DNA from: Desulfobulbaceae bacterium
GTDB lineage: Bacteria; Desulfobacterota; Desulfobulbia; Desulfobulbales; Desulfocapsaceae
Direction: 5' to 3'
Assembly (NCBI GenBank): GCA_026988015.1
Contig: JALSMA010000062.1
Coordinates: 1 to 38,795, forward strand
DNA length: 38,795 bases
Below the pieces are notes generated by a model. It was not told the DNA's origin, made no database searches, and worked only from the letters and a program-made list of their open reading frames with translations. Made by a program: the position numbers and the translations under genes. The stretch's first letter is position 1. Each line of letters opens with the position of its first letter. This document shows positions 26,356 through 36,495 of the stretch, in pieces.

Positions 26356-26940
26356 CTACTGCTGAATGAGTGACGGAAAACTGGCCATGATTGCTGCGAT
26401 AGCCTCATTAATACCTTTGGTAACCTTTTCCGGACTGTTGTTGGAGCCAATACGGTCTGTACCACTGCCACGCCAGATCAGTTTACGTTCACTCGGATCA
26501 AGGATATCAACAATCAATGTTCCCACTTCATACTCTCTAGTTGTGGTTGTCCGTACTCCCCTAGTACCATTCCAGTATGGATCTCTGACCAAAGCTCCAT
26601 ACCCATAAGGACTGTAGAAGTGGTCAATGGAATCTACCTGCAGCTTTGTATCAATAGCACCAAACCAGCTCACCACAAAATCAGCCGAAGCTGCATCAAT
26701 TTTTGTATATCCCTTTGCCGCAAGACTGTTTTCCACCGCACGACGTACTCGGTCCACAATAAGGTCATTATTGACCCTGGCATCACTACTCACCGCCTTG
26801 TCATTATCAAGCCAGGCATAAGTCCTCAACTTTGTAAAGTCATAGGTCGGATTAAAGTCAGTACTTACCCTGATTGTCGAACATCCAACGACAAAGAGCA
26901 GCAGAAAAAAAACACACCCAAAAGAAACTCTTTTATTCAT
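26356..26940 (-). CDS. DUF4136-like lipoprotein
   Basis: A 194-residue predicted lipoprotein whose signal peptide ends in a lipobox VVGC (Cys20). The mature part fits the DUF4136 pattern: RVSTDFNPTYDFTKLRTYAWLD at the start, VDRVRRAVENSLAAKGYTKIDAASADFVVSW in the middle, and EVGTLIVDILDPSERKLIWRGSGTDRI near the end. The central loop is rich in Tyr, Gly and Thr. The family has no assigned function; an outer-membrane location is likely. It is 59 bases downstream of the next gene in the same direction. Confidence 0.85.
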   Translation of the reverse strand: MNKRVSFGCVFFLLLFVVGCSTIRVSTDFNPTYDFTKLRTYAWLDNDKAVSSDARVNNDLIVDRVRRAVENSLAAKGYTKIDAASADFVVSWFGAIDTKLQVDSIDHFYSPYGYGALVRDPYWNGTRGVRTTTTREYEVGTLIVDILDPSERKLIWRGSGTDRIGSNNSPEKVTKGINEAIAAIMASFPSLIQQ

Positions 26941-26999
26941 GGCGAATTCCTCTTAAAAAATTTAAAAACCCACTTCACCAGAGACAGACTCTCGGACGA

Positions 27000-27830
27000 T
27001 TACTGGGGTGGAGTGCCAAACATCCCCTTGAGCACTTCCATGGCCTGCTGCATCTGCTGCTGATCCTCAGGAGACATCTGCTGCTCCTGCCCCTGTGGCA
27101 TAGCACCCTGTTTTTTCACGCTTTCTGGATTTTTGAGCATGGCTATGGTCTGTTTTGCCATTTCCCTAGCCACCACGTCTGACTGCGGGTCATACCGAGC
27201 CTCTATTCCCTCTGGAAACTGAAAATACTTGTCTTTAACTCTGCCCTCATCCACAGAAGTCGCTTCCACCTTCATATTCACACCCATCATGTTGCTTTCA
27301 ACCAGCAGGGGGATCCCGGAGCCATGAATACTATACACCACCGTGCCCATCACCTCGGCACGGTCACAATTGTAACCAAGTATCTTTTTGACATTCTGCT
27401 GAACATTCCCGCTAAAACCTTCGGCCATGGAAACACCCATTTTCTCTCCGTTTTCCCGGACTCTTTTTTTCTCTGCCTTTGAGAGTTTATTATACTCCTC
27501 TATCATATACTTTTCCGGGTTTACAATTTTTGTCCCTGTCCTTTCCGTCAGATCAAATTGATATATCCAGTCCGGGGTAGTAATGTCCACAGTCTCATTA
27601 ACCATGGTCATCCCCATCATGGTGGTCTTGGTGGTATGATAGGTGACCACCTCACGTCCGTAATCACGAATATATGTAACCTCACTCCCATTTTCCACGC
27701 CACTTATGGTATAGTGGATGGTTGCGTTCTTAAACGGCAGTTTTTTCTCCCAAGGACTTTTATCACCAGCAGACACGGCGAGTGGCAACAGAACCAGCAG
27801 CAGAACTCCAAACAGAAACCGTTTATTCAT
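27000..27830 (-). CDS. exported protein of unknown function (possibly DUF4412)
   Basis: A 276-residue secreted protein. I choose the ATG at 27830 because GGGAGGG precedes it and a clean signal peptide MNKRFLFGVLLLVLLPLAVSAG follows; the frame upstream to 27884 is not a signal sequence. The mature part has a beta-rich region that repeats Thr/Val strands (YTISGVENGSEVTYIRDYG, TTMMGMTMVNETVDITT), a Lys/Glu helix (EEYNKLSKAEKKRVRENGEKMG) and a Gln/Met-rich tail (about 240-276). The DUF4412 suggestion rests on overall pattern only. No function is assigned. Confidence 0.75.
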   Translation of the reverse strand: MNKRFLFGVLLLVLLPLAVSAGDKSPWEKKLPFKNATIHYTISGVENGSEVTYIRDYGREVVTYHTTKTTMMGMTMVNETVDITTPDWIYQFDLTERTGTKIVNPEKYMIEEYNKLSKAEKKRVRENGEKMGVSMAEGFSGNVQQNVKKILGYNCDRAEVMGTVVYSIHGSGIPLLVESNMMGVNMKVEATSVDEGRVKDKYFQFPEGIEARYDPQSDVVAREMAKQTIAMLKNPESVKKQGAMPQGQEQQMSPEDQQQMQQAMEVLKGMFGTPPQ

Positions 27831-28032
27831 AATACTTCCCTCCCTGAACACGTGACAGATTCGCAACCTATCCCTTAATAACACACTGAAAATACAAGTT
27901 TAAAGTTCACATCCATGTATATTAAAAAAAATCACCCGCCGCCCTTGTAAATGATGGTCTGGTGACATTTCAGATCCAAACTCGCGTTTCCATAATTTAG
28001 CAATGAGTTGAAAATTATACAATCTTTTCCTG

Positions 28033-28791
28033 CTATTCTTTTTTTCTGTGGATGGCAAATGGAGCCCAGCTCTGACAGACCGGCATCACCTCCACACGAT
28101 TAATATTCACATGGGGCGGTCTCTGGCTCAGCCAGTAAACGATCTCTGCAATATCCCGTGGAGTCAACGGCTCAGTACCATCATATACTGCATCCGCCTT
28201 CTCTCTATCCCCATGAAAACGTACCACCGAAAATTCAGATTCGGCCAGTCCCGGCTCAACGTTTGACACTCGTATCCCGGTTCCATGGAGGTCAGCACGG
28301 AGATTATTGGAAAACTGCTCCACAAATGCCTTGGTTGCGCCGTAGGTATTACCACCCGGATAGGGCCATGATCCAGCGATTGATCCAATATTGACTATAT
28401 GACCACGTCCCCGGCTCACCATTGCCGGCAGCAGGGCACGGGTCACATACATCAGCCCCTTGATATTAGTATCCACCATGGTTTCCCAGTCGTCAAGATC
28501 AGCATTCTGCGCCGGTTTCATTCCCAGCGCCAGCCCCGCGTTGTTAAGCAGCAGATCAATCTCATTATGGGTATCAGGCAGACCACTCACCATGGCCTCA
28601 ACCTCGCGGCGATTCCGGACATCACATACCACCGTATGAACGTTCACTTCCCAATGTTGGTCACAAAATTTCCGCAACCGCTCCTCACGCCTTCCGGAAA
28701 GAACTAGGTTCCAGCCATTTTCGGCAAATATCTCTGCACAGGCCCGACCAAACCCGGAGGTGGCGCCAGTTATAAATGCTGTTTTTGTCAT
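28033..28791 (-). CDS. SDR family oxidoreductase, YdfG-like
   Basis: A classical short-chain dehydrogenase of 252 residues, closely resembling E. coli YdfG (NADP-dependent 3-hydroxy acid/serine dehydrogenase). Seen are TGATSGFG for the cofactor (8-15), the Arg pair SGRREERL favouring NADP, NNAG, then GSIAGSW and the catalytic YGATK, and DLHGTGIRVSNVEPG. The C-terminal HVNINRVEVMPVCQSW matches the YdfG subgroup. Its start overlaps the upstream aminotransferase stop in ATGA, so it is the last gene of the efflux-linked operon. Confidence 0.92.
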   Translation of the reverse strand: MTKTAFITGATSGFGRACAEIFAENGWNLVLSGRREERLRKFCDQHWEVNVHTVVCDVRNRREVEAMVSGLPDTHNEIDLLLNNAGLALGMKPAQNADLDDWETMVDTNIKGLMYVTRALLPAMVSRGRGHIVNIGSIAGSWPYPGGNTYGATKAFVEQFSNNLRADLHGTGIRVSNVEPGLAESEFSVVRFHGDREKADAVYDGTEPLTPRDIAEIVYWLSQRPPHVNINRVEVMPVCQSWAPFAIHRKKE

Positions 28792-29954
28792 CTCTTTTGA
28801 GCCTCAATATTGAAACATTCCGCAGCCTTTTTCATATCAGCAGCAGTAAGATAGAAATGGGGTGCCACGCGTATATATCCAGATCGCCCAGTCACCACTA
28901 TACCATGTTTTGCAAGACGTTCCACCAGCTTGTCCCCACTGTTCACCGGCAAAACGGCAAGTATTCCCGAGCGATGTCTTTCGGGAAACAGCAGGGGCGT
29001 ATACAGATCATGGTCCAGATGTTTTAGAAAAACATCCTGCAACTCAAAAACCTCCTCTCTGATACCCTCCATGGTGTAACGTAGAAATATGGAATCAAGT
29101 AGTCCATTGAAAGCTGCTAGATGCTCCCAGGCGAGGGTGGAATATTCAAACTTTCTCCCATCCACATGAGGATTCCAACTATGATCCAGATACTCAAGTC
29201 CCTGCTGCATCGAGGAAGAACCCACCATGGTCACCGCAATTTTATCCCGAAACTCTTCACTGGTGTAAAGAATCCCCGCACCAAAGGGACCCATGAGCCA
29301 CTTCCAGGAGGACACGGCCACAGCAGCCACATTATACTCTTCAGGGTACAGGGGAAGGCAGCCCACACTCTGAGCACCATCTATCACCAGATCAAGATCC
29401 TGATCCCTGCAAAACGATCCCAGTTCCATAAGATCGGCAGCATAGCCACTGGTAAATTGAACATGACTCATGGCAACGATACGGGTTCGTGGAGTGATCT
29501 TTTCGGCAAGCTCAGCCATGGACCATCCCCTCGGTGCCTTTACAGCCGATAAGCTTCCCAGGGGGTCACTGTCGCCAAGCAGAAGCAGCTTCACACCCCT
29601 CCTCTCCTGAAGACGCCAGGGGTAATGATTACTTGGGAATTCATGGACATAACTGACAACCTCGTCACCCGGTTCAAAGGGGTAACCATTGGCAAGGAGA
29701 CACATGCCCTCCGCTGTATTGCGGGTAGCCGAAATATTAGCAGCATCGGTCTGAAACAATTCTGCACATTTCTGATGAAATCGGGGCAGTAGGTTAAAAT
29801 AAGGGGGCAGCGCACTGATTCCCCCTGCCGCCATGGCCTCGAGAAAATCTCTGGCAGCCTCCTTGGCCTGCAATTCCATGGGAGAGATGGCACAGTGGGC
29901 CAGAAAGAGGTTGTTCTGTTTTGAAGGAAAGGCCTCCACGCTCTTATCAAACAT
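28788..29954 (-). CDS. class V aminotransferase-fold PLP enzyme
   Basis: A 388-residue PLP enzyme of the aminotransferase class V/cysteine desulfurase superfamily. The PLP lysine is Lys218 in SSWKWLMGPFGAG, with Asp192 and Gln195 in IDGAQSVG and His164 in MSHVQF; TRNTAEGM forms the phosphate-binding region. No catalytic cysteine loop typical of IscS is evident, so desulfurase activity is doubtful. It may be an aminotransferase, lyase or isopenicillin-epimerase-like enzyme. The substrate is not predictable from sequence. It overlaps the SDR gene and lies 33 bases after the SGNH-like gene. Confidence 0.88.
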   Translation of the reverse strand: MFDKSVEAFPSKQNNLFLAHCAISPMELQAKEAARDFLEAMAAGGISALPPYFNLLPRFHQKCAELFQTDAANISATRNTAEGMCLLANGYPFEPGDEVVSYVHEFPSNHYPWRLQERRGVKLLLLGDSDPLGSLSAVKAPRGWSMAELAEKITPRTRIVAMSHVQFTSGYAADLMELGSFCRDQDLDLVIDGAQSVGCLPLYPEEYNVAAVAVSSWKWLMGPFGAGILYTSEEFRDKIAVTMVGSSSMQQGLEYLDHSWNPHVDGRKFEYSTLAWEHLAAFNGLLDSIFLRYTMEGIREEVFELQDVFLKHLDHDLYTPLLFPERHRSGILAVLPVNSGDKLVERLAKHGIVVTGRSGYIRVAPHFYLTAADMKKAAECFNIEAQKR

Positions 29955-29987
29955 TGCTTTACTCCTCCAAGCACAGATTTTCGTTTA

Positions 29988-30617
29988 TCAGCCATTTTGA
30001 AAACTGTGATACTTGAGAACCAGATCGGCACAGCTGTTATCAACATGGGCAAAATCAAATATAAACTCTGGCAGTCTCCTGCCATCGCCATCCACAAGAT
30101 GCCTGTAAATATCTATAAAAGGAATATCACACTTCTGGCAATGGTCAGCATAAGCAGCATTGAGCATTTCGGTATAGGCAGTGCGCTCGGCATGAGAGGC
30201 TGTGAAGGGATAGTTCAAGCCCTTTTTCCATTTTTCTGCTGCGTCCCCTTTAAAATCTCCGGTGGGAACCACATTAAATACATGAATCCTGTACCCCTGT
30301 TGCCGCAAGCTATGAACATAGGAAATATAATGCCTGGCCGTTGCCTCAATAAGTTTCTTCACTGGGGTGCCACATTGCAGATGCTTGTACTTTACATGCA
30401 GGCGAACATCTACTTCACCAAAACAGAATATCAGCTCTTTTTCACGCAACTTACCTATTATTTTCAGGAGTTTTTGTTCATGCCGAGACAGATTGAAGGC
30501 TGTCCTGCCATCAAACTTATTATACCCGAATAATACCCTGGAATCTGCAATGATATCATGGTTCTCAAAACAGCGCCTGGAGTGGCTGTCGCCCACCGCA
30601 AATATTTTCCTGTCCAT
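29988..30617 (-). CDS. SGNH/GDSL-like hydrolase
   Basis: A 209-residue cytoplasmic-looking protein without signal peptide. Block I is VGDSHS (Ser11), block V is DFAHVD with Asp188 and His191 in the correct spacing for a Ser-His-Asp triad, and a degenerate block III (FGEVD, 66-70) replaces the usual GxND. The helix pattern TEMLNAAYADHCQKCDIPFIDIYR before block V is typical. It may act as an esterase or acetyl-xylan/sugar esterase-like enzyme. It starts 18 bases after the tolC-like stop, so it belongs to the efflux operon. Confidence 0.75.
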   Translation of the reverse strand: MDRKIFAVGDSHSRRCFENHDIIADSRVLFGYNKFDGRTAFNLSRHEQKLLKIIGKLREKELIFCFGEVDVRLHVKYKHLQCGTPVKKLIEATARHYISYVHSLRQQGYRIHVFNVVPTGDFKGDAAEKWKKGLNYPFTASHAERTAYTEMLNAAYADHCQKCDIPFIDIYRHLVDGDGRRLPEFIFDFAHVDNSCADLVLKYHSFQNG

Positions 30618-30635
30618 AGTAGGTAGAATGAAAAA

Positions 30636-32057
30636 TCAGTTTGTCGCGGAAGCCGTGGAATCCCCGTTGAAATAGGGTACAAGAGACTCTCCCGTGGCAG
30701 TTTTGAGACTATGGCGATTAATATAAAGACCGATAAGTGAAAGTGCCAGGCGTGACTGAGTACGAACCAGATCCCGCTGTACCTCGTTAAAACGGGCCAG
30801 CGACTCCTGACCGGCCTTGTATCCCTCCTCCACAAGATCCCGGCTCTGTTCAACAAGTTTCACAGAAGCACGCTGTAGTCTCAACTGTGCTCTGGCCTGT
30901 TCCAGACGTGTTATCGCCTGGCGCACCTCACTGACCACTCTGTTTTTCTGTTGATCAAGAGATCTGGCAACCTCACGCCGAAAGGCTTTGGCCTCGGCAA
31001 TCCTTGCCTGATCCCCACCACCCCTGAAGAGATTGTATGAGAGATTGATAAGGAGGGTGGAACCAAAGTCATCCCCTTCAAATCCCATATCATCGATCCG
31101 GCTGCCATCCACATATCCGTTTAGCGAGAGCTGAGGATAAAATCGCGCTTTGGTTATTCCGACCGTGGATTTTGCCCGCTGCAGACTTATCTCCTGACGA
31201 AGCAGATCCGGGCGGTACAACCTTGCAGCCCGAATCAGTTCATCAGCTGAAAGTTCTACAAACGCTCTCTCTTCCACCATCTCCATGGGGAGCAGTTCCA
31301 GGCCGTCCGGCATAACACCGCTTTCACGACCCAGCAGAACTGCAAGACCAGAAAGTGCTAGGTCATAATCCCGCTCTGCCAGCAGAATGTCTGTGGAAGC
31401 GTTATTCATCTGCACCTGAAAATTGAGAACCGCGGAAAGGGATCCTCCCCCGGCATCCATACTCGCCCGGGCCTCTTTTTCCTGGTTGGCATTAAAGGAG
31501 AAATCCGCCTCCGCGATAGCCTTATTGTACAGGGCAAGCTGCGCTGCATAGTAACTCTCGGCAACAGATTGCAACAACAGGCGCATTCCATCCCTTCTTG
31601 CCTGCTCACTCTCCTGCCGACCATATTCGGCTGTGAGTTTTGAGAACTTCCTCGCAAACCCGTCAAACAGGAGCCAGGAGGCACCAAGATTAAGTTTGTA
31701 TCTCTCACTGTTTCTGTCAATATCAACTCCCCCTGACAGCAGGGACTGGAGAGCAGCATCATTTGCAGACATCCGACTGCTTGCAGCTGTTCCCCCGGCG
31801 TCAATACTTGGCCAGTAAAGAGCACTTACCTGCTCAATCCGCTGCTGTGCCTGTGTCACCCTTTCTGCAGAAGCTGCAAGGGAAGGATTATCCTGCAAAG
31901 CGACCTGCTGCGCGGTTCCAAGGTCAAGCAACCGCACCTCATCAAGGCTTTTCCCACCGGCGACGGTTACGCAAAAAAGACTCGTCACTACCATGAAAAA
32001 GAAGGTTTTTTTCCAGTTCACTGATTTTTCCTCTCCGTTTTTCATTCGATTGTTCAT
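30636..32057 (-). CDS. TolC-family outer-membrane efflux protein
   Basis: Outer-membrane channel of the tripartite efflux pump. The 473-residue protein has an N-terminal signal region (about 15-35) and two outer-membrane factor repeats of long amphipathic helices with the conserved LxxAxxxALxxNPxL pattern (LLDLGTAQQVALQDNPSL) and RPDLLRQEISLQRAKSTVGITKARFYPQLSLNG in the second. It is 25 bases downstream of the RND pump gene, completing MFP-RND-OMF. Confidence 0.93.
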   Translation of the reverse strand: MNNRMKNGEEKSVNWKKTFFFMVVTSLFCVTVAGGKSLDEVRLLDLGTAQQVALQDNPSLAASAERVTQAQQRIEQVSALYWPSIDAGGTAASSRMSANDAALQSLLSGGVDIDRNSERYKLNLGASWLLFDGFARKFSKLTAEYGRQESEQARRDGMRLLLQSVAESYYAAQLALYNKAIAEADFSFNANQEKEARASMDAGGGSLSAVLNFQVQMNNASTDILLAERDYDLALSGLAVLLGRESGVMPDGLELLPMEMVEERAFVELSADELIRAARLYRPDLLRQEISLQRAKSTVGITKARFYPQLSLNGYVDGSRIDDMGFEGDDFGSTLLINLSYNLFRGGGDQARIAEAKAFRREVARSLDQQKNRVVSEVRQAITRLEQARAQLRLQRASVKLVEQSRDLVEEGYKAGQESLARFNEVQRDLVRTQSRLALSLIGLYINRHSLKTATGESLVPYFNGDSTASATN

Positions 32058-32082
32058 TGAAATTTAGACTCAACCTGATCTA

Positions 32083-35000
32083 CTACTCTTTGATCACCCT
32101 CGGCTCCACTGATTCACGACTTGGCCACTGACCACTTATTCCCTTTACCACGACTCTTCTCAAATCGTTAACAATCACCAGGAGACTTGGAATCAACACC
32201 AGGGTCAACCCCGTGGCAAAAGCAACACCCCCCGCAACAGACAGGGCCATTGGAATAAGAAATTTAGCCTGCATATCTGTTTCCACAATAAGAGGAGCCA
32301 GACCACCGATGGTACTGATGGAGGTGAGAAATATGGCCCGGAATCGTCTGGCACCACCCTGGATGATGGCATCAAACAGTTTCATCCCCTGGGCAAGATT
32401 CTCGTTAACCCGCTCTATCAGAACAATGGAGTCATTGATCACAACTCCAGACAGAGCCACCATCCCGAAGATGGACATCATCGAGAGATTATAACCTAGC
32501 AGCAGATGTCCCAAGATGGCGCCGATAATGCCGAACGGGATGGTAAAAACAATAATAAACGGCTGAATATACGACCTGAATATGGTGGCAATAATAACAA
32601 ATATCCCCACCATGGCGATGGGAAAGCCGACCTTCAGGGATGCAAAAGACTCCCGGGTATTTTTCTTTGAACCCTGCATGGCAAGATGCACATCGGGATA
32701 CTTCTGTTTCAACTCCCTGAAGGTACTCTTACCAAGTTCAGAAAAGATCTCCCCGGAATTTGCCTTACGATTATTCACCTCTGCTGTCACTTTGATACGG
32801 CGCAGACCATCCGTTCTTGAGATAGTTGAATACCCGGGAGTAAACGTAATATCAGCCACAGAGAGCAGGGGAACCTCCCTGCCATCAGGAGTACGGATGT
32901 ACACCTTTTTAAAATCTGAAATCCGGCTTCTTTCGTCAGCTGTATAGCGTACCTTGACCCGGATATCATCACTACCACGCTGCAGCCGGAAAGCTTCACG
33001 GCCATAAAAGCCGGCATTGATCTGACTGGCAAGATCTTGGACACTTAGCCCCAAGGTCGTGGCCTCCGGTTTCAGAACAAGCTGCAGCTCGTTCTTTCCC
33101 TGGGTGTAATCGGAACGAATCTGATAAACTCCGTCAAATTCTTTGAGCACCTTCTGAAGGTCATCTGCAGCCCCGAGTAGTTCATTCATATCCTGGCCCT
33201 GCAGCCAGACCTCTATCTCTGCACCCGAGGGCCCGGCCTGCATACCTTCAAACGAAAGGCTTTTCACACCAGGAATACCACCCACCTCCTCCTCCCAGGC
33301 AATGAGCAAGTCATTGGAATGAACCCCTCGTTCCTCCGACGGCAAAAGGATAATCTGAATGGATCCCATATGCGGCCCCTTAGCCCCCATGTCACCGGAT
33401 AGAACCTGTCCCACCAAAATCAACCGCTGCTGTATCAAGGGATCACCGCTTATGGTGGAAGTTTTTGCCGCCACCCGGTCAAAAGCGAGTTCGATTCTTT
33501 GCAGTGCTTTTTTGGTTACATCAGGAGGAGTACCCTCGGGAAATTCTACGGTTGAAGTGACAACAAACCCATCGAGTTTGGGAAACACCTGAAACTTGAC
33601 CAGACCGCCCTTTACCAACCCCACACTGAGCATGAGTACGGAAATGGCAATGGCCAGTGAAACATAACGCCAGTTAAGAACATTGGCAAGAAAAGGCACA
33701 TAACGTTTTTCTATAAATGTCTCAAGACCCATGCTCACAGCAAGGCGACCCCGCTCAATGAGGGCAAAAGGCCCCCACCGCTTTTTGGGTTTATTCAGAT
33801 CCGGCAAATGACTTAAATGGGCCGGTAGCAGTAACAGTGATTCTACCAGAGAGATGATGAGGCAGGCGATTACCACAACTGGTAGGATCGCCACAAATTT
33901 CCCCATGGTTCCACCAACATAGGAAAGCGGAATAAATGCAACGATGGTTGTGCTAACCGCAGCCAGCACCGGCATGGCAACTTCTGATACCCCTTTAACT
34001 GCGGCATCAAGGGGAGATTCCCCTCGTTTACGGTGCACATAAATAGCCTCACCCACCACAATGGCATCGTCAACCACTATCCCCAGCACCATTATCAGCC
34101 CAAAGAGCGATATCATATTTATGGTTGCATCGATGGACCAGAGAATAAACATCGCCCCGGCAATGGAGATAGGAATCCCCAACCCTGCCCAAAATGAGAG
34201 GCGCAGATCAAGGAACAGCCAAAGCATGAAAAACACCAGACAGAGCCCTATCACACCATTACGCGTCAACAGATTAATTCTGGCCCGCAGTGAATCGGTG
34301 GTGTCATAAAAAACCGTAATATGGACCCCCGGCGGCAGAGCCTGTTCTTTTTCTTTCACAAAGGTCTGCACCGCATTGGAAATCTTAATGGCATCTTCAT
34401 CCTCAGTCTTTGCGACCTGAATAAACATGGCAGGTTTGCCGTCGATGCTTGCAAACAAAGGATCTTCGGTAAAGCCATCACGGATATCCGCAATACGGTC
34501 TAGGGTTATGATTTCACCACTGGGACGAGCCAGCACCACAATTTTTGCCAGTTCCTCTCCCGTGTATTTTCGTCCCACCGTCCGAATCCTGATTTCTTCC
34601 CCAATGGTGCGCAGGGTACCACCGGCAAGGTTAATACTGGACTGTCGCACTGCCTGAGCAACCTGTTCAAAACGGAGGCCATAACGGCGTAATTTCTCTT
34701 CTGAAATCTCAATTCCAATCTCATACTCCCGGGTCCCGTAAGCATCTACCTGAGAAATAAGTGGAATTTGTTTTACCTCATCCTTGATCCGTTCTCCCCA
34801 ATGCTTGAGCTGTTTTTCACTGAGATCACCGGATAGAGCCAGGAGCATGACCACCTGTTTTCGCACAATTTCACGGATAATTGGTTTTTCAGCATCTACT
34901 GGCAGGGTGGAGATGGCATTCACATGGGAGCGCACCATGTCCAACACTTCCGAGGTATCAAAGCCATCTTTTACATCAACGATCACCGTGGCAACACCTT

Positions 35001-35259
35001 CCTTGGACTTGGTGGTGTACTGATCTATGCCTTCAATGGATTCCAGGGCCTCTTCAATTTTCTGATTAATCCCCTCTTCCACCTCTTCCGGATCAGCCCC
35101 CGGATAGGGCACCGTTATAACAATCTTATCGACTGAAAATTCGGGAAAACTCTCACGCACCATCATCTTGGTGGCAAGAAAACCGGCAAAGAAGATGAGC
35201 AACAGCAGGATGTTGGCAAAAACCGTATTTCTGGCAAAAGAGGCAAGCAGCTTATTCAT
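32083..35259 (-). CDS. RND-family inner-membrane efflux transporter
   Basis: Proton-driven pump of the resistance-nodulation-division family, about 1058 residues with 12 predicted membrane segments and two large periplasmic loops. The proton-relay Asp pair is at about 398-399 (GIVVDDAIVV). The TM10 position that is Lys in AcrB (Lys940) is Asn in GVVINDSIVL, a pattern seen in other RND subgroups. The start may be the ATG at 35259 or the GTG three bases upstream that overlaps the MFP stop; either way it is translationally coupled. The substrate is not predictable, but multidrug or envelope-lipid export is plausible. Confidence 0.95.
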   Translation of the reverse strand: MNKLLASFARNTVFANILLLLIFFAGFLATKMMVRESFPEFSVDKIVITVPYPGADPEEVEEGINQKIEEALESIEGIDQYTTKSKEGVATVIVDVKDGFDTSEVLDMVRSHVNAISTLPVDAEKPIIREIVRKQVVMLLALSGDLSEKQLKHWGERIKDEVKQIPLISQVDAYGTREYEIGIEISEEKLRRYGLRFEQVAQAVRQSSINLAGGTLRTIGEEIRIRTVGRKYTGEELAKIVVLARPSGEIITLDRIADIRDGFTEDPLFASIDGKPAMFIQVAKTEDEDAIKISNAVQTFVKEKEQALPPGVHITVFYDTTDSLRARINLLTRNGVIGLCLVFFMLWLFLDLRLSFWAGLGIPISIAGAMFILWSIDATINMISLFGLIMVLGIVVDDAIVVGEAIYVHRKRGESPLDAAVKGVSEVAMPVLAAVSTTIVAFIPLSYVGGTMGKFVAILPVVVIACLIISLVESLLLLPAHLSHLPDLNKPKKRWGPFALIERGRLAVSMGLETFIEKRYVPFLANVLNWRYVSLAIAISVLMLSVGLVKGGLVKFQVFPKLDGFVVTSTVEFPEGTPPDVTKKALQRIELAFDRVAAKTSTISGDPLIQQRLILVGQVLSGDMGAKGPHMGSIQIILLPSEERGVHSNDLLIAWEEEVGGIPGVKSLSFEGMQAGPSGAEIEVWLQGQDMNELLGAADDLQKVLKEFDGVYQIRSDYTQGKNELQLVLKPEATTLGLSVQDLASQINAGFYGREAFRLQRGSDDIRVKVRYTADERSRISDFKKVYIRTPDGREVPLLSVADITFTPGYSTISRTDGLRRIKVTAEVNNRKANSGEIFSELGKSTFRELKQKYPDVHLAMQGSKKNTRESFASLKVGFPIAMVGIFVIIATIFRSYIQPFIIVFTIPFGIIGAILGHLLLGYNLSMMSIFGMVALSGVVINDSIVLIERVNENLAQGMKLFDAIIQGGARRFRAIFLTSISTIGGLAPLIVETDMQAKFLIPMALSVAGGVAFATGLTLVLIPSLLVIVNDLRRVVVKGISGQWPSRESVEPRVIKE

Positions 35260-36485
35260 CACTTCTCACCCTCGAGAGTCGTTCCATCCAGAACAACCTC
35301 CACCAGGCTGCGCTCCAGGGGATTAACCAGACGAGTTGTAATCACAAGATAACCCTCTTTGAGGCCGGAACTGATATAAGCCTTGTTCTCCTGAACCCTT
35401 ACCACCACAACAGCGGCCGTCTCCAGACGATCATTGCGAACCACATAAACAGTGTTCTCAAAACTCACCGCCCAGCGGGGTAACTCCACCACCCTCTCCA
35501 TGATTCTTCCCGGGATCAATACCCTGCAAAACATGCCAGAGACCAGTGGCATGGGGTGTTTTCCCTTCACAAACTGGCTCGAGTCTATCTGAAGAACCAC
35601 CTTCACAGTCCGGGTATTCTTGTCATATGAACTGACTCTGTTAACAATGGCTATTGCTCTATTTTCTGCATTCTCTGTCCATGTCACTTCAGCCTGTACT
35701 GGTTTCAGATCAGCAAACCAGGCCTTTGTAACAGCCCCCTCAGTCCTGTTTTCCGCAAACTGCAGCCATTCGAAGGCATCACGACTATCCAGAGGAACCT
35801 CCAGCTCAAGAACGGAATCATCAGCCAGACCGAGAACGATTTTTCCGGGCGCAACATACTGACCCTTCTCTATGTTTTTTTGCGTAATCCGGCAGGTAAA
35901 AGGAGCATAGACCCGGCAGCGTTCCAGCTTGATCTGAGCACGAATCATCGCCTGCTGCACCTGAGCCAGCCTGTCAGCGGTATTGTTTGCTGCCTGTTCA
36001 GCCTTTTCAACTCCAGCCCGGGTACCCACTTTGTTCTTTTCAAATAAGGTTCGGACTCGATTAAGCTCGTTTGTGGTAATCTCCTGATCACGTTCCAGAA
36101 TGGCAAGGCGGTTCTTATTCGACTCATACTCTGTACGATAATCCCTGTCGTCTATTGCAAACAGCAGTTCCCCTTTTTGTATTATGGAACCGGTCTTCAA
36201 ACTGGGATGAATCTCAGCCACTACCCCAGCAACTTCGGCAGCAATTTCCACCATACGAATGGAGCAAAGCTCACCATGAGCCTCTATCTGCACCGGAACA
36301 TCGGCAAAGGAGACCGCTACGGCCTCAACCTTCAGGGGCCTCTCCACCAGTGGAGTCTGAACAGGCGCCTTTTTTCTGCTTTTTAAAAACTTAAATCCAC
36401 CAAAACCAAGCAATAAAATAATAATGCAGGCAACAACCCGAATAATAACGGTGTTGCGCATACTGGTCTTCTTTTGTTCACTCAT
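35259..36485 (-). CDS. RND efflux membrane-fusion protein
   Basis: Periplasmic adaptor (HlyD/AcrA type) of the pump, 408 residues. One N-terminal membrane anchor (about 12-30) is followed by a lipoyl/biotin-like half (GVVAEIHPSLKTGSIIQKGELLFAIDD), a coiled-coil hairpin with Glu/Asn/Arg repeats (about 115-175), a second lipoyl half (ITQKNIEKGQYVAPGKIVLG) and the beta-barrel domains. No lipobox is present, so it is membrane-anchored rather than a lipoprotein. It starts 10 bases after the MarR stop and overlaps the transporter gene. Confidence 0.93.
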   Translation of the reverse strand: MSEQKKTSMRNTVIIRVVACIIILLLGFGGFKFLKSRKKAPVQTPLVERPLKVEAVAVSFADVPVQIEAHGELCSIRMVEIAAEVAGVVAEIHPSLKTGSIIQKGELLFAIDDRDYRTEYESNKNRLAILERDQEITTNELNRVRTLFEKNKVGTRAGVEKAEQAANNTADRLAQVQQAMIRAQIKLERCRVYAPFTCRITQKNIEKGQYVAPGKIVLGLADDSVLELEVPLDSRDAFEWLQFAENRTEGAVTKAWFADLKPVQAEVTWTENAENRAIAIVNRVSSYDKNTRTVKVVLQIDSSQFVKGKHPMPLVSGMFCRVLIPGRIMERVVELPRWAVSFENTVYVVRNDRLETAAVVVVRVQENKAYISSGLKEGYLVITTRLVNPLERSLVEVVLDGTTLEGEK

Positions 36486-36495
36486 GGTTATTCAC

